NCBI GenBank assembly: GCA_977006965.1
Contig: OZ345369.1
Span: forward strand, 62,001-126,000
DNA: 64,000 nt
Origin: Phymatolithon calcareum
Taxonomy: Eukaryota; Rhodophyta; Florideophyceae; Hapalidiales
Direction of reading: 5' to 3'
Shown piece by piece: positions 11,191-25,558 of this stretch. The position numbers and the translations under genes are program-made. Position 1 is the stretch's first letter. Each line of letters starts with the position of its first letter. The notes under the pieces are model-generated. The model was not told the DNA's origin, did no database searches, and saw only the letters and a program-made list of their open reading frames with translations.

Positions 11191-12866
11191 TTTTTATTTT
11201 TCCACAACCAAAACTCGAGCAATACACGCCGCCGATGCGCCAACTGGCCCATTCACTTGCACACGCCTTCAACACCACACTTTTTCGTCCGAGTGTGAAA
11301 CATGGTACAGAATCGTGGAGTATATTGTTCTTGTCCTTTTTGGTCAGAGCCCTTAGTACCTAAAATCTGACGATCTATTCCCATTGTATAAATGCAATTC
11401 AAATCTACAATGGAGGCCAGTCGAGCCACTCGCAACAAGTATATACGTAGATCAACCCGTCCGGCAACCCTAAATGATTTCCGCCACCTCTCAAGTCGTC
11501 CGCGAACCCTAAATCGTCCTCCACACGTGGAAAACCGTCGCCCATCACATCCAACATACGCATTTTACACGTATCACGTCATGACAGTCACACACGTGTC
11601 ATTCATCCAGTTTCTATTCTTGGACAAGTCTATCGTATGCACACGTGGCAATCTCACCCCGTCACAACATTCTCCAAACTTCACTACATATAGATACACT
11701 CTAAACTGTTCATACAATCTCCATCTTCACGGCCCGCTTCGAGTGGCCCAGTCACGCTTCCACCATCAGCAGTGCTTACTGAGGGCTGTGCTTACATCAT
11801 CACAGGGGCTTCCGTGCTTACACAAGTCAGTAACGCTTACAGATCTATGCGCTTACAGCAATCCGTGGTGCTTACACCTGTGGGACGGCTTACACTTCCC
11901 TAATCTCTATTCCCCAATCTCTGTTTACACAATGAATCGGGCGACAGGCGAGACGGCAGCCAAGAAAAGAAGGAAGAAGAAAAGAAAGAGGGAGAGAAGA
12001 AAGGGGAGAAGAAAAAGAGAGAAAGAAAAGGAATAGCCTTTAGGCCCATCCTGGAATAGGGAATAGGGATTACATGTTAGAGAATACCACTCTTGCTTAA
12101 ACACACCGGACCGCACGCACACAGCGCCCTGCTATCCTGACGATTAAAAAAACATTGCCGGGGTCTGGGGGCCAGCCCCCAGCGGGGGGAAAGGGGGCAG
12201 AGCCCCCGGGAGTCGCGACTCCCCGTCACCCTCCATCCTCCAAATTTTCCTCATTTTTAAAAACTTACCCTCATACTCCTTCTACGCACTCTCCCAACCC
12301 TCTCGAACTACTCCGCCCACTCTCACAACAACTTTCTATTTTTCCCCAATCCCTCTCCGCTCCACCCGTTCTGTGCCCTTCATTTCAACATACTGCAACT
12401 TTACCGCCTTCCACACACTCTCCACATAATATTCAGTAAGCATAACGTATCATGATTCTCTCATTCAGACACAGAAATGACACGATTACCGCCATGCATT
12501 ACACCTGTTCCGAGCAGCACAATTGAGACATCAATTGTGACTTCGCGCCGCTGATCGCGCCGCTCTACGACGTAAAATTGTCAGGAGAGTTCGATTCTGT
12601 CATCAGATTTCGGCATTTTCGTCGTCAACATGCTCTAATCAATGCACTACCCATCCATCTCGGCAGGCCAATGGTGAAGCGCCAAGTGTCTTCAAAAGCA
12701 ATGACCCAACCCTATGCCCTAACCCAACCGTATTCCTAACCCTATTCCCTATCCAAATTCCGCCTTTTCGTAATTGGAGCAGGGAATGGGGAATTGGCAT
12801 CAGCCAAGTGGACCTCTTCCAATCCCCAATCGTCCAATATATACCTTCCGTCCCACCATCATCGCC

Positions 12867-12986
12867 ACGAAGGACCATACTTCAGAAACATGCTCGCAAA
12901 CCCATTCCGAACTTGCAAGATAAGGTTCGACAGGCTGGATTAGTACTGAGGTGAGGGATCACTCGGGAATCCCCAGTGTCCTTCGT
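12867..12986 (+). rRNA. 5S ribosomal RNA, copy 8
   Basis: Matches copy 2; left-block unit. Confidence 0.96.
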
Positions 12987-14662
12987 TTTTTATTTTTCCA
13001 CAACCAAAACTCGAGCAATACACGCCGCCGATGCGCCAACTGGCCCATTCACTTGCACACGCCTTCAACACCACACTTTTTCGTCCGAGTGTGAAACATG
13101 GTACAGAATCGTGGAGTATATTGTTCTTGTCCTTTTTGGTCAGAGCCCTTAGTACCTAAAATCTGACGATCTATTCCCATTGTATAAATGCAATTCAAAT
13201 CTACAATGGAGGCCAGTCGAGCCACTCGCAACAAGTATATACGTAGATCAACCCGTCCGGCAACCCTAAATGATTTCCGCCACCTCTCAAGTCGTCCGCG
13301 AACCCTAAATCGTCCTCCACACGTGGAAAACCGTCGCCCATCACATCCAACATACGCATTTTACACGTATCACGTCATGACAGTCACACACGTGTCATTC
13401 ATCCAGTTTCTATTCTTGGACAAGTCTATCGTATGCACACGTGGCAATCTCACCCCGTCACAACATTCTCCAAACTTCACTACATATAGATACACTCTAA
13501 ACTGTTCATACAATCTCCATCTTCACGGCCCGCTTCGAGTGGCCCAGTCACGCTTCCACCATCAGCAGTGCTTACTGAGGGCTGTGCTTACATCATCACA
13601 GGGGCTTCCGTGCTTACACAAGTCAGTAACGCTTACAGATCTATGCGCTTACAGCAATCCGTGGTGCTTACACCTGTGGGACGGCTTACACTTCCCTAAT
13701 CTCTATTCCCCAATCTCTGTTTACACAATGAATCGGGCGACAGGCGAGACGGCAGCCAAGAAAAGAAGGAAGAAGAAAAGAAAGAGGGAGAGAAGAAAGG
13801 GGAGAAGAAAAAGAGAGAAAGAAAAGGAATAGCCTTTAGGCCCATCCTGGAATAGGGAATAGGGATTACATGTTAGAGAATACCACTCTTGCTTAAACAC
13901 ACCGGACCGCACGCACACAGCGCCCTGCTATCCTGACGATTAAAAAAACATTGCCGGGGTCTGGGGGCCAGCCCCCAGCGGGGGGAAAGGGGGCAGAGCC
14001 CCCGGGAGTCGCGACTCCCCGTCACCCTCCATCCTCCAAATTTTCCTCATTTTTAAAAACTTACCCTCATACTCCTTCTACGCACTCTCCCAACCCTCTC
14101 GAACTACTCCGCCCACTCTCACAACAACTTTCTATTTTTCCCCAATCCCTCTCCGCTCCACCCGTTCTGTGCCCTTCATTTCAACATACTGCAACTTTAC
14201 CGCCTTCCACACACTCTCCACATAATATTCAGTAAGCATAACGTATCATGATTCTCTCATTCAGACACAGAAATGACACGATTACCGCCATGCATTACAC
14301 CTGTTCCGAGCAGCACAATTGAGACATCAATTGTGACTTCGCGCCGCTGATCGCGCCGCTCTACGACGTAAAATTGTCAGGAGAGTTCGATTCTGTCATC
14401 AGATTTCGGCATTTTCGTCGTCAACATGCTCTAATCAATGCACTACCCATCCATCTCGGCAGGCCAATGGTGAAGCGCCAAGTGTCTTCAAAAGCAATGA
14501 CCCAACCCTATGCCCTAACCCAACCGTATTCCTAACCCTATTCCCTATCCAAATTCCGCCTTTTCGTAATTGGAGCAGGGAATGGGGAATTGGCATCAGC
14601 CAAGTGGACCTCTTCCAATCCCCAATCGTCCAATATATACCTTCCGTCCCACCATCATCGCC

Positions 14663-14782
14663 ACGAAGGACCATACTTCAGAAACATGCTCGCAAACCCA
14701 TTCCGAACTTGCAAGATAAGGTTCGACAGGCTGGATTAGTACTGAGGTGAGGGATCACTCGGGAATCCCCAGTGTCCTTCGT
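14663..14782 (+). rRNA. 5S ribosomal RNA, copy 9
   Basis: Matches copy 2; left-block unit. Confidence 0.96.
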
Positions 14783-16458
14783 TTTTTATTTTTCCACAAC
14801 CAAAACTCGAGCAATACACGCCGCCGATGCGCCAACTGGCCCATTCACTTGCACACGCCTTCAACACCACACTTTTTCGTCCGAGTGTGAAACATGGTAC
14901 AGAATCGTGGAGTATATTGTTCTTGTCCTTTTTGGTCAGAGCCCTTAGTACCTAAAATCTGACGATCTATTCCCATTGTATAAATGCAATTCAAATCTAC
15001 AATGGAGGCCAGTCGAGCCACTCGCAACAAGTATATACGTAGATCAACCCGTCCGGCAACCCTAAATGATTTCCGCCACCTCTCAAGTCGTCCGCGAACC
15101 CTAAATCGTCCTCCACACGTGGAAAACCGTCGCCCATCACATCCAACATACGCATTTTACACGTATCACGTCATGACAGTCACACACGTGTCATTCATCC
15201 AGTTTCTATTCTTGGACAAGTCTATCGTATGCACACGTGGCAATCTCACCCCGTCACAACATTCTCCAAACTTCACTACATATAGATACACTCTAAACTG
15301 TTCATACAATCTCCATCTTCACGGCCCGCTTCGAGTGGCCCAGTCACGCTTCCACCATCAGCAGTGCTTACTGAGGGCTGTGCTTACATCATCACAGGGG
15401 CTTCCGTGCTTACACAAGTCAGTAACGCTTACAGATCTATGCGCTTACAGCAATCCGTGGTGCTTACACCTGTGGGACGGCTTACACTTCCCTAATCTCT
15501 ATTCCCCAATCTCTGTTTACACAATGAATCGGGCGACAGGCGAGACGGCAGCCAAGAAAAGAAGGAAGAAGAAAAGAAAGAGGGAGAGAAGAAAGGGGAG
15601 AAGAAAAAGAGAGAAAGAAAAGGAATAGCCTTTAGGCCCATCCTGGAATAGGGAATAGGGATTACATGTTAGAGAATACCACTCTTGCTTAAACACACCG
15701 GACCGCACGCACACAGCGCCCTGCTATCCTGACGATTAAAAAAACATTGCCGGGGTCTGGGGGCCAGCCCCCAGCGGGGGGAAAGGGGGCAGAGCCCCCG
15801 GGAGTCGCGACTCCCCGTCACCCTCCATCCTCCAAATTTTCCTCATTTTTAAAAACTTACCCTCATACTCCTTCTACGCACTCTCCCAACCCTCTCGAAC
15901 TACTCCGCCCACTCTCACAACAACTTTCTATTTTTCCCCAATCCCTCTCCGCTCCACCCGTTCTGTGCCCTTCATTTCAACATACTGCAACTTTACCGCC
16001 TTCCACACACTCTCCACATAATATTCAGTAAGCATAACGTATCATGATTCTCTCATTCAGACACAGAAATGACACGATTACCGCCATGCATTACACCTGT
16101 TCCGAGCAGCACAATTGAGACATCAATTGTGACTTCGCGCCGCTGATCGCGCCGCTCTACGACGTAAAATTGTCAGGAGAGTTCGATTCTGTCATCAGAT
16201 TTCGGCATTTTCGTCGTCAACATGCTCTAATCAATGCACTACCCATCCATCTCGGCAGGCCAATGGTGAAGCGCCAAGTGTCTTCAAAAGCAATGACCCA
16301 ACCCTATGCCCTAACCCAACCGTATTCCTAACCCTATTCCCTATCCAAATTCCGCCTTTTCGTAATTGGAGCAGGGAATGGGGAATTGGCATCAGCCAAG
16401 TGGACCTCTTCCAATCCCCAATCGTCCAATATATACCTTCCGTCCCACCATCATCGCC

Positions 16459-16578
16459 ACGAAGGACCATACTTCAGAAACATGCTCGCAAACCCATTCC
16501 GAACTTGCAAGATAAGGTTCGACAGGCTGGATTAGTACTGAGGTGAGGGATCACTCGGGAATCCCCAGTGTCCTTCGT
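16459..16578 (+). rRNA. 5S ribosomal RNA, copy 10
   Basis: Matches copy 2; left-block unit. Confidence 0.96.
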
Positions 16579-18254
16579 TTTTTATTTTTCCACAACCAAA
16601 ACTCGAGCAATACACGCCGCCGATGCGCCAACTGGCCCATTCACTTGCACACGCCTTCAACACCACACTTTTTCGTCCGAGTGTGAAACATGGTACAGAA
16701 TCGTGGAGTATATTGTTCTTGTCCTTTTTGGTCAGAGCCCTTAGTACCTAAAATCTGACGATCTATTCCCATTGTATAAATGCAATTCAAATCTACAATG
16801 GAGGCCAGTCGAGCCACTCGCAACAAGTATATACGTAGATCAACCCGTCCGGCAACCCTAAATGATTTCCGCCACCTCTCAAGTCGTCCGCGAACCCTAA
16901 ATCGTCCTCCACACGTGGAAAACCGTCGCCCATCACATCCAACATACGCATTTTACACGTATCACGTCATGACAGTCACACACGTGTCATTCATCCAGTT
17001 TCTATTCTTGGACAAGTCTATCGTATGCACACGTGGCAATCTCACCCCGTCACAACATTCTCCAAACTTCACTACATATAGATACACTCTAAACTGTTCA
17101 TACAATCTCCATCTTCACGGCCCGCTTCGAGTGGCCCAGTCACGCTTCCACCATCAGCAGTGCTTACTGAGGGCTGTGCTTACATCATCACAGGGGCTTC
17201 CGTGCTTACACAAGTCAGTAACGCTTACAGATCTATGCGCTTACAGCAATCCGTGGTGCTTACACCTGTGGGACGGCTTACACTTCCCTAATCTCTATTC
17301 CCCAATCTCTGTTTACACAATGAATCGGGCGACAGGCGAGACGGCAGCCAAGAAAAGAAGGAAGAAGAAAAGAAAGAGGGAGAGAAGAAAGGGGAGAAGA
17401 AAAAGAGAGAAAGAAAAGGAATAGCCTTTAGGCCCATCCTGGAATAGGGAATAGGGATTACATGTTAGAGAATACCACTCTTGCTTAAACACACCGGACC
17501 GCACGCACACAGCGCCCTGCTATCCTGACGATTAAAAAAACATTGCCGGGGTCTGGGGGCCAGCCCCCAGCGGGGGGAAAGGGGGCAGAGCCCCCGGGAG
17601 TCGCGACTCCCCGTCACCCTCCATCCTCCAAATTTTCCTCATTTTTAAAAACTTACCCTCATACTCCTTCTACGCACTCTCCCAACCCTCTCGAACTACT
17701 CCGCCCACTCTCACAACAACTTTCTATTTTTCCCCAATCCCTCTCCGCTCCACCCGTTCTGTGCCCTTCATTTCAACATACTGCAACTTTACCGCCTTCC
17801 ACACACTCTCCACATAATATTCAGTAAGCATAACGTATCATGATTCTCTCATTCAGACACAGAAATGACACGATTACCGCCATGCATTACACCTGTTCCG
17901 AGCAGCACAATTGAGACATCAATTGTGACTTCGCGCCGCTGATCGCGCCGCTCTACGACGTAAAATTGTCAGGAGAGTTCGATTCTGTCATCAGATTTCG
18001 GCATTTTCGTCGTCAACATGCTCTAATCAATGCACTACCCATCCATCTCGGCAGGCCAATGGTGAAGCGCCAAGTGTCTTCAAAAGCAATGACCCAACCC
18101 TATGCCCTAACCCAACCGTATTCCTAACCCTATTCCCTATCCAAATTCCGCCTTTTCGTAATTGGAGCAGGGAATGGGGAATTGGCATCAGCCAAGTGGA
18201 CCTCTTCCAATCCCCAATCGTCCAATATATACCTTCCGTCCCACCATCATCGCC

Positions 18255-18374
18255 ACGAAGGACCATACTTCAGAAACATGCTCGCAAACCCATTCCGAAC
18301 TTGCAAGATAAGGTTCGACAGGCTGGATTAGTACTGAGGTGAGGGATCACTCGGGAATCCCCAGTGTCCTTCGT
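18255..18374 (+). rRNA. 5S ribosomal RNA, copy 11
   Basis: Matches copy 2; left-block unit. Confidence 0.96.
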
Positions 18375-20050
18375 TTTTTATTTTTCCACAACCAAAACTC
18401 GAGCAATACACGCCGCCGATGCGCCAACTGGCCCATTCACTTGCACACGCCTTCAACACCACACTTTTTCGTCCGAGTGTGAAACATGGTACAGAATCGT
18501 GGAGTATATTGTTCTTGTCCTTTTTGGTCAGAGCCCTTAGTACCTAAAATCTGACGATCTATTCCCATTGTATAAATGCAATTCAAATCTACAATGGAGG
18601 CCAGTCGAGCCACTCGCAACAAGTATATACGTAGATCAACCCGTCCGGCAACCCTAAATGATTTCCGCCACCTCTCAAGTCGTCCGCGAACCCTAAATCG
18701 TCCTCCACACGTGGAAAACCGTCGCCCATCACATCCAACATACGCATTTTACACGTATCACGTCATGACAGTCACACACGTGTCATTCATCCAGTTTCTA
18801 TTCTTGGACAAGTCTATCGTATGCACACGTGGCAATCTCACCCCGTCACAACATTCTCCAAACTTCACTACATATAGATACACTCTAAACTGTTCATACA
18901 ATCTCCATCTTCACGGCCCGCTTCGAGTGGCCCAGTCACGCTTCCACCATCAGCAGTGCTTACTGAGGGCTGTGCTTACATCATCACAGGGGCTTCCGTG
19001 CTTACACAAGTCAGTAACGCTTACAGATCTATGCGCTTACAGCAATCCGTGGTGCTTACACCTGTGGGACGGCTTACACTTCCCTAATCTCTATTCCCCA
19101 ATCTCTGTTTACACAATGAATCGGGCGACAGGCGAGACGGCAGCCAAGAAAAGAAGGAAGAAGAAAAGAAAGAGGGAGAGAAGAAAGGGGAGAAGAAAAA
19201 GAGAGAAAGAAAAGGAATAGCCTTTAGGCCCATCCTGGAATAGGGAATAGGGATTACATGTTAGAGAATACCACTCTTGCTTAAACACACCGGACCGCAC
19301 GCACACAGCGCCCTGCTATCCTGACGATTAAAAAAACATTGCCGGGGTCTGGGGGCCAGCCCCCAGCGGGGGGAAAGGGGGCAGAGCCCCCGGGAGTCGC
19401 GACTCCCCGTCACCCTCCATCCTCCAAATTTTCCTCATTTTTAAAAACTTACCCTCATACTCCTTCTACGCACTCTCCCAACCCTCTCGAACTACTCCGC
19501 CCACTCTCACAACAACTTTCTATTTTTCCCCAATCCCTCTCCGCTCCACCCGTTCTGTGCCCTTCATTTCAACATACTGCAACTTTACCGCCTTCCACAC
19601 ACTCTCCACATAATATTCAGTAAGCATAACGTATCATGATTCTCTCATTCAGACACAGAAATGACACGATTACCGCCATGCATTACACCTGTTCCGAGCA
19701 GCACAATTGAGACATCAATTGTGACTTCGCGCCGCTGATCGCGCCGCTCTACGACGTAAAATTGTCAGGAGAGTTCGATTCTGTCATCAGATTTCGGCAT
19801 TTTCGTCGTCAACATGCTCTAATCAATGCACTACCCATCCATCTCGGCAGGCCAATGGTGAAGCGCCAAGTGTCTTCAAAAGCAATGACCCAACCCTATG
19901 CCCTAACCCAACCGTATTCCTAACCCTATTCCCTATCCAAATTCCGCCTTTTCGTAATTGGAGCAGGGAATGGGGAATTGGCATCAGCCAAGTGGACCTC
20001 TTCCAATCCCCAATCGTCCAATATATACCTTCCGTCCCACCATCATCGCC

Positions 20051-20170
20051 ACGAAGGACCATACTTCAGAAACATGCTCGCAAACCCATTCCGAACTTGC
20101 AAGATAAGGTTCGACAGGCTGGATTAGTACTGAGGTGAGGGATCACTCGGGAATCCCCAGTGTCCTTCGT
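20051..20170 (+). rRNA. 5S ribosomal RNA, copy 12
   Basis: Matches copy 2; left-block unit. Confidence 0.96.
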
Positions 20171-21846
20171 TTTTTATTTTTCCACAACCAAAACTCGAGC
20201 AATACACGCCGCCGATGCGCCAACTGGCCCATTCACTTGCACACGCCTTCAACACCACACTTTTTCGTCCGAGTGTGAAACATGGTACAGAATCGTGGAG
20301 TATATTGTTCTTGTCCTTTTTGGTCAGAGCCCTTAGTACCTAAAATCTGACGATCTATTCCCATTGTATAAATGCAATTCAAATCTACAATGGAGGCCAG
20401 TCGAGCCACTCGCAACAAGTATATACGTAGATCAACCCGTCCGGCAACCCTAAATGATTTCCGCCACCTCTCAAGTCGTCCGCGAACCCTAAATCGTCCT
20501 CCACACGTGGAAAACCGTCGCCCATCACATCCAACATACGCATTTTACACGTATCACGTCATGACAGTCACACACGTGTCATTCATCCAGTTTCTATTCT
20601 TGGACAAGTCTATCGTATGCACACGTGGCAATCTCACCCCGTCACAACATTCTCCAAACTTCACTACATATAGATACACTCTAAACTGTTCATACAATCT
20701 CCATCTTCACGGCCCGCTTCGAGTGGCCCAGTCACGCTTCCACCATCAGCAGTGCTTACTGAGGGCTGTGCTTACATCATCACAGGGGCTTCCGTGCTTA
20801 CACAAGTCAGTAACGCTTACAGATCTATGCGCTTACAGCAATCCGTGGTGCTTACACCTGTGGGACGGCTTACACTTCCCTAATCTCTATTCCCCAATCT
20901 CTGTTTACACAATGAATCGGGCGACAGGCGAGACGGCAGCCAAGAAAAGAAGGAAGAAGAAAAGAAAGAGGGAGAGAAGAAAGGGGAGAAGAAAAAGAGA
21001 GAAAGAAAAGGAATAGCCTTTAGGCCCATCCTGGAATAGGGAATAGGGATTACATGTTAGAGAATACCACTCTTGCTTAAACACACCGGACCGCACGCAC
21101 ACAGCGCCCTGCTATCCTGACGATTAAAAAAACATTGCCGGGGTCTGGGGGCCAGCCCCCAGCGGGGGGAAAGGGGGCAGAGCCCCCGGGAGTCGCGACT
21201 CCCCGTCACCCTCCATCCTCCAAATTTTCCTCATTTTTAAAAACTTACCCTCATACTCCTTCTACGCACTCTCCCAACCCTCTCGAACTACTCCGCCCAC
21301 TCTCACAACAACTTTCTATTTTTCCCCAATCCCTCTCCGCTCCACCCGTTCTGTGCCCTTCATTTCAACATACTGCAACTTTACCGCCTTCCACACACTC
21401 TCCACATAATATTCAGTAAGCATAACGTATCATGATTCTCTCATTCAGACACAGAAATGACACGATTACCGCCATGCATTACACCTGTTCCGAGCAGCAC
21501 AATTGAGACATCAATTGTGACTTCGCGCCGCTGATCGCGCCGCTCTACGACGTAAAATTGTCAGGAGAGTTCGATTCTGTCATCAGATTTCGGCATTTTC
21601 GTCGTCAACATGCTCTAATCAATGCACTACCCATCCATCTCGGCAGGCCAATGGTGAAGCGCCAAGTGTCTTCAAAAGCAATGACCCAACCCTATGCCCT
21701 AACCCAACCGTATTCCTAACCCTATTCCCTATCCAAATTCCGCCTTTTCGTAATTGGAGCAGGGAATGGGGAATTGGCATCAGCCAAGTGGACCTCTTCC
21801 AATCCCCAATCGTCCAATATATACCTTCCGTCCCACCATCATCGCC

Positions 21847-21966
21847 ACGAAGGACCATACTTCAGAAACATGCTCGCAAACCCATTCCGAACTTGCAAGA
21901 TAAGGTTCGACAGGCTGGATTAGTACTGAGGTGAGGGATCACTCGGGAATCCCCAGTGTCCTTCGT
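21847..21966 (+). rRNA. 5S ribosomal RNA, copy 13
   Basis: Matches copy 2; last unit with the left-block T. Confidence 0.96.
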
Positions 21967-23642
21967 TTTTTATTTTTCCACAACCAAAACTCGAGCAATA
22001 CACGCCGCCGATGCGCCAACTGGCCCATTCACTTGCACACGCCTTCAACACCACACTTTTTCGTCCGAGTGTGAAACATGGTACAGAATCGTGGAGTATA
22101 TTGTTCTTGTCCTTTTTGGTCAGAGCCCTTAGTACCTAAAATCTGACGATCTATTCCCATTGTATAAATGCAATTCAAATCTACAATGGAGGCCAGTCGA
22201 GCCACTCGCAACAAGTATATACGTAGATCAACCCGTCCGGCAACCCTAAATGATTTCCGCCACCTCTCAAGTCGTCCGCGAACCCTAAATCGTCCTCCAC
22301 ACGTGGAAAACCGTCGCCCATCACATCCAACATACGCATTTTACACGTATCACGTCATGACAGTCACACACGTGTCATTCATCCAGTTTCTATTCTTGGA
22401 CAAGTCTATCGTATGCACACGTGGCAATCTCACCCCGTCACAACATTCTCCAAACTTCACTACATATAGATACACTCTAAACTGTTCATACAATCTCCAT
22501 CTTCACGGCCCGCTTCGAGTGGCCCAGTCACGCTTCCACCATCAGCAGTGCTTACTGAGGGCTGTGCTTACATCATCACAGGGGCTTCCGTGCTTACACA
22601 AGTCAGTAACGCTTACAGATCTATGCGCTTACAGCAATCCGTGGTGCTTACACCTGTGGGACGGCTTACACTTCCCTAATCTCTATTCCCCAATCTCTGT
22701 TTACACAATGAATCGGGCGACAGGCGAGACGGCAGCCAAGAAAAGAAGGAAGAAGAAAAGAAAGAGGGAGAGAAGAAAGGGGAGAAGAAAAAGAGAGAAA
22801 GAAAAGGAATAGCCTTTAGGCCCATCCTGGAATAGGGAATAGGGATTACATGTTAGAGAATACCACTCTTGCTTAAACACACCGGACCGCACGCACACAG
22901 CGCCCTGCTATCCTGACGATTAAAAAAACATTGCCGGGGTCTGGGGGCCAGCCCCCAGCGGGGGGAAAGGGGGCAGAGCCCCCGGGAGTCGCGACTCCCC
23001 GTCACCCTCCATCCTCCAAATTTTCCTCATTTTTAAAAACTTACCCTCATACTCCTTCTACGCACTCTCCCAACCCTCTCGAACTACTCCGCCCACTCTC
23101 ACAACAACTTTCTATTTTTCCCCAATCCCTCTCCGCTCCACCCGTTCTGTGCCCTTCATTTCAACATACTGCAACTTTACCGCCTTCCACACACTCTCCA
23201 CATAATATTCAGTAAGCATAACGTATCATGATTCTCTCATTCAGACACAGAAATGACACGATTACCGCCATGCATTACACCTGTTCCGAGCAGCACAATT
23301 GAGACATCAATTGTGACTTCGCGCCGCTGATCGCGCCGCTCTACGACGTAAAATTGTCAGGAGAGCTCGATTCTGTCATCAGATTTCGGCATTTTCGTCG
23401 TCAACATGCTCTAATCAATGCACTACCCATCCATCTCGGCAGGCCAATGGTGAAGCGCCAAGTGTCTTCAAAAGCAATGACCCAACCCTATGCCCTAACC
23501 CAACCGTATTCCTAACCCTATTCCCTATCCAAATTCCGCCTTTTCGTAATTGGAGCAGGGAATGGGGAATTGGCATCAGCCAAGTGGACCTCTTCCAATC
23601 CCCAATCGTCCAATATATACCTTCCGTCCCACCATCATCGCC

Positions 23643-23762
23643 ACGAAGGACCATACTTCAGAAACATGCTCGCAAACCCATTCCGAACTTGCAAGATAAG
23701 GTTCGACAGGCTGGATTAGTACTGAGGTGAGGGATCACTCGGGAATCCCCAGTGTCCTTCGT
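23643..23762 (+). rRNA. 5S ribosomal RNA, copy 14
   Basis: Matches copy 2; first unit with the right-block C (at 23366). Confidence 0.96.
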
Positions 23763-25438
23763 TTTTTATTTTTCCACAACCAAAACTCGAGCAATACACG
23801 CCGCCGATGCGCCAACTGGCCCATTCACTTGCACACGCCTTCAACACCACACTTTTTCGTCCGAGTGTGAAACATGGTACAGAATCGTGGAGTATATTGT
23901 TCTTGTCCTTTTTGGTCAGAGCCCTTAGTACCTAAAATCTGACGATCTATTCCCATTGTATAAATGCAATTCAAATCTACAATGGAGGCCAGTCGAGCCA
24001 CTCGCAACAAGTATATACGTAGATCAACCCGTCCGGCAACCCTAAATGATTTCCGCCACCTCTCAAGTCGTCCGCGAACCCTAAATCGTCCTCCACACGT
24101 GGAAAACCGTCGCCCATCACATCCAACATACGCATTTTACACGTATCACGTCATGACAGTCACACACGTGTCATTCATCCAGTTTCTATTCTTGGACAAG
24201 TCTATCGTATGCACACGTGGCAATCTCACCCCGTCACAACATTCTCCAAACTTCACTACATATAGATACACTCTAAACTGTTCATACAATCTCCATCTTC
24301 ACGGCCCGCTTCGAGTGGCCCAGTCACGCTTCCACCATCAGCAGTGCTTACTGAGGGCTGTGCTTACATCATCACAGGGGCTTCCGTGCTTACACAAGTC
24401 AGTAACGCTTACAGATCTATGCGCTTACAGCAATCCGTGGTGCTTACACCTGTGGGACGGCTTACACTTCCCTAATCTCTATTCCCCAATCTCTGTTTAC
24501 ACAATGAATCGGGCGACAGGCGAGACGGCAGCCAAGAAAAGAAGGAAGAAGAAAAGAAAGAGGGAGAGAAGAAAGGGGAGAAGAAAAAGAGAGAAAGAAA
24601 AGGAATAGCCTTTAGGCCCATCCTGGAATAGGGAATAGGGATTACATGTTAGAGAATACCACTCTTGCTTAAACACACCGGACCGCACGCACACAGCGCC
24701 CTGCTATCCTGACGATTAAAAAAACATTGCCGGGGTCTGGGGGCCAGCCCCCAGCGGGGGGAAAGGGGGCAGAGCCCCCGGGAGTCGCGACTCCCCGTCA
24801 CCCTCCATCCTCCAAATTTTCCTCATTTTTAAAAACTTACCCTCATACTCCTTCTACGCACTCTCCCAACCCTCTCGAACTACTCCGCCCACTCTCACAA
24901 CAACTTTCTATTTTTCCCCAATCCCTCTCCGCTCCACCCGTTCTGTGCCCTTCATTTCAACATACTGCAACTTTACCGCCTTCCACACACTCTCCACATA
25001 ATATTCAGTAAGCATAACGTATCATGATTCTCTCATTCAGACACAGAAATGACACGATTACCGCCATGCATTACACCTGTTCCGAGCAGCACAATTGAGA
25101 CATCAATTGTGACTTCGCGCCGCTGATCGCGCCGCTCTACGACGTAAAATTGTCAGGAGAGCTCGATTCTGTCATCAGATTTCGGCATTTTCGTCGTCAA
25201 CATGCTCTAATCAATGCACTACCCATCCATCTCGGCAGGCCAATGGTGAAGCGCCAAGTGTCTTCAAAAGCAATGACCCAACCCTATGCCCTAACCCAAC
25301 CGTATTCCTAACCCTATTCCCTATCCAAATTCCGCCTTTTCGTAATTGGAGCAGGGAATGGGGAATTGGCATCAGCCAAGTGGACCTCTTCCAATCCCCA
25401 ATCGTCCAATATATACCTTCCGTCCCACCATCATCGCC

Positions 25439-25558
25439 ACGAAGGACCATACTTCAGAAACATGCTCGCAAACCCATTCCGAACTTGCAAGATAAGGTTC
25501 GACAGGCTGGATTAGTACTGAGGTGAGGGATCACTCGGGAATCCCCAGTGTCCTTCGT
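25439..25558 (+). rRNA. 5S ribosomal RNA, copy 15
   Basis: Matches copy 2; right-block unit. Confidence 0.96.
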
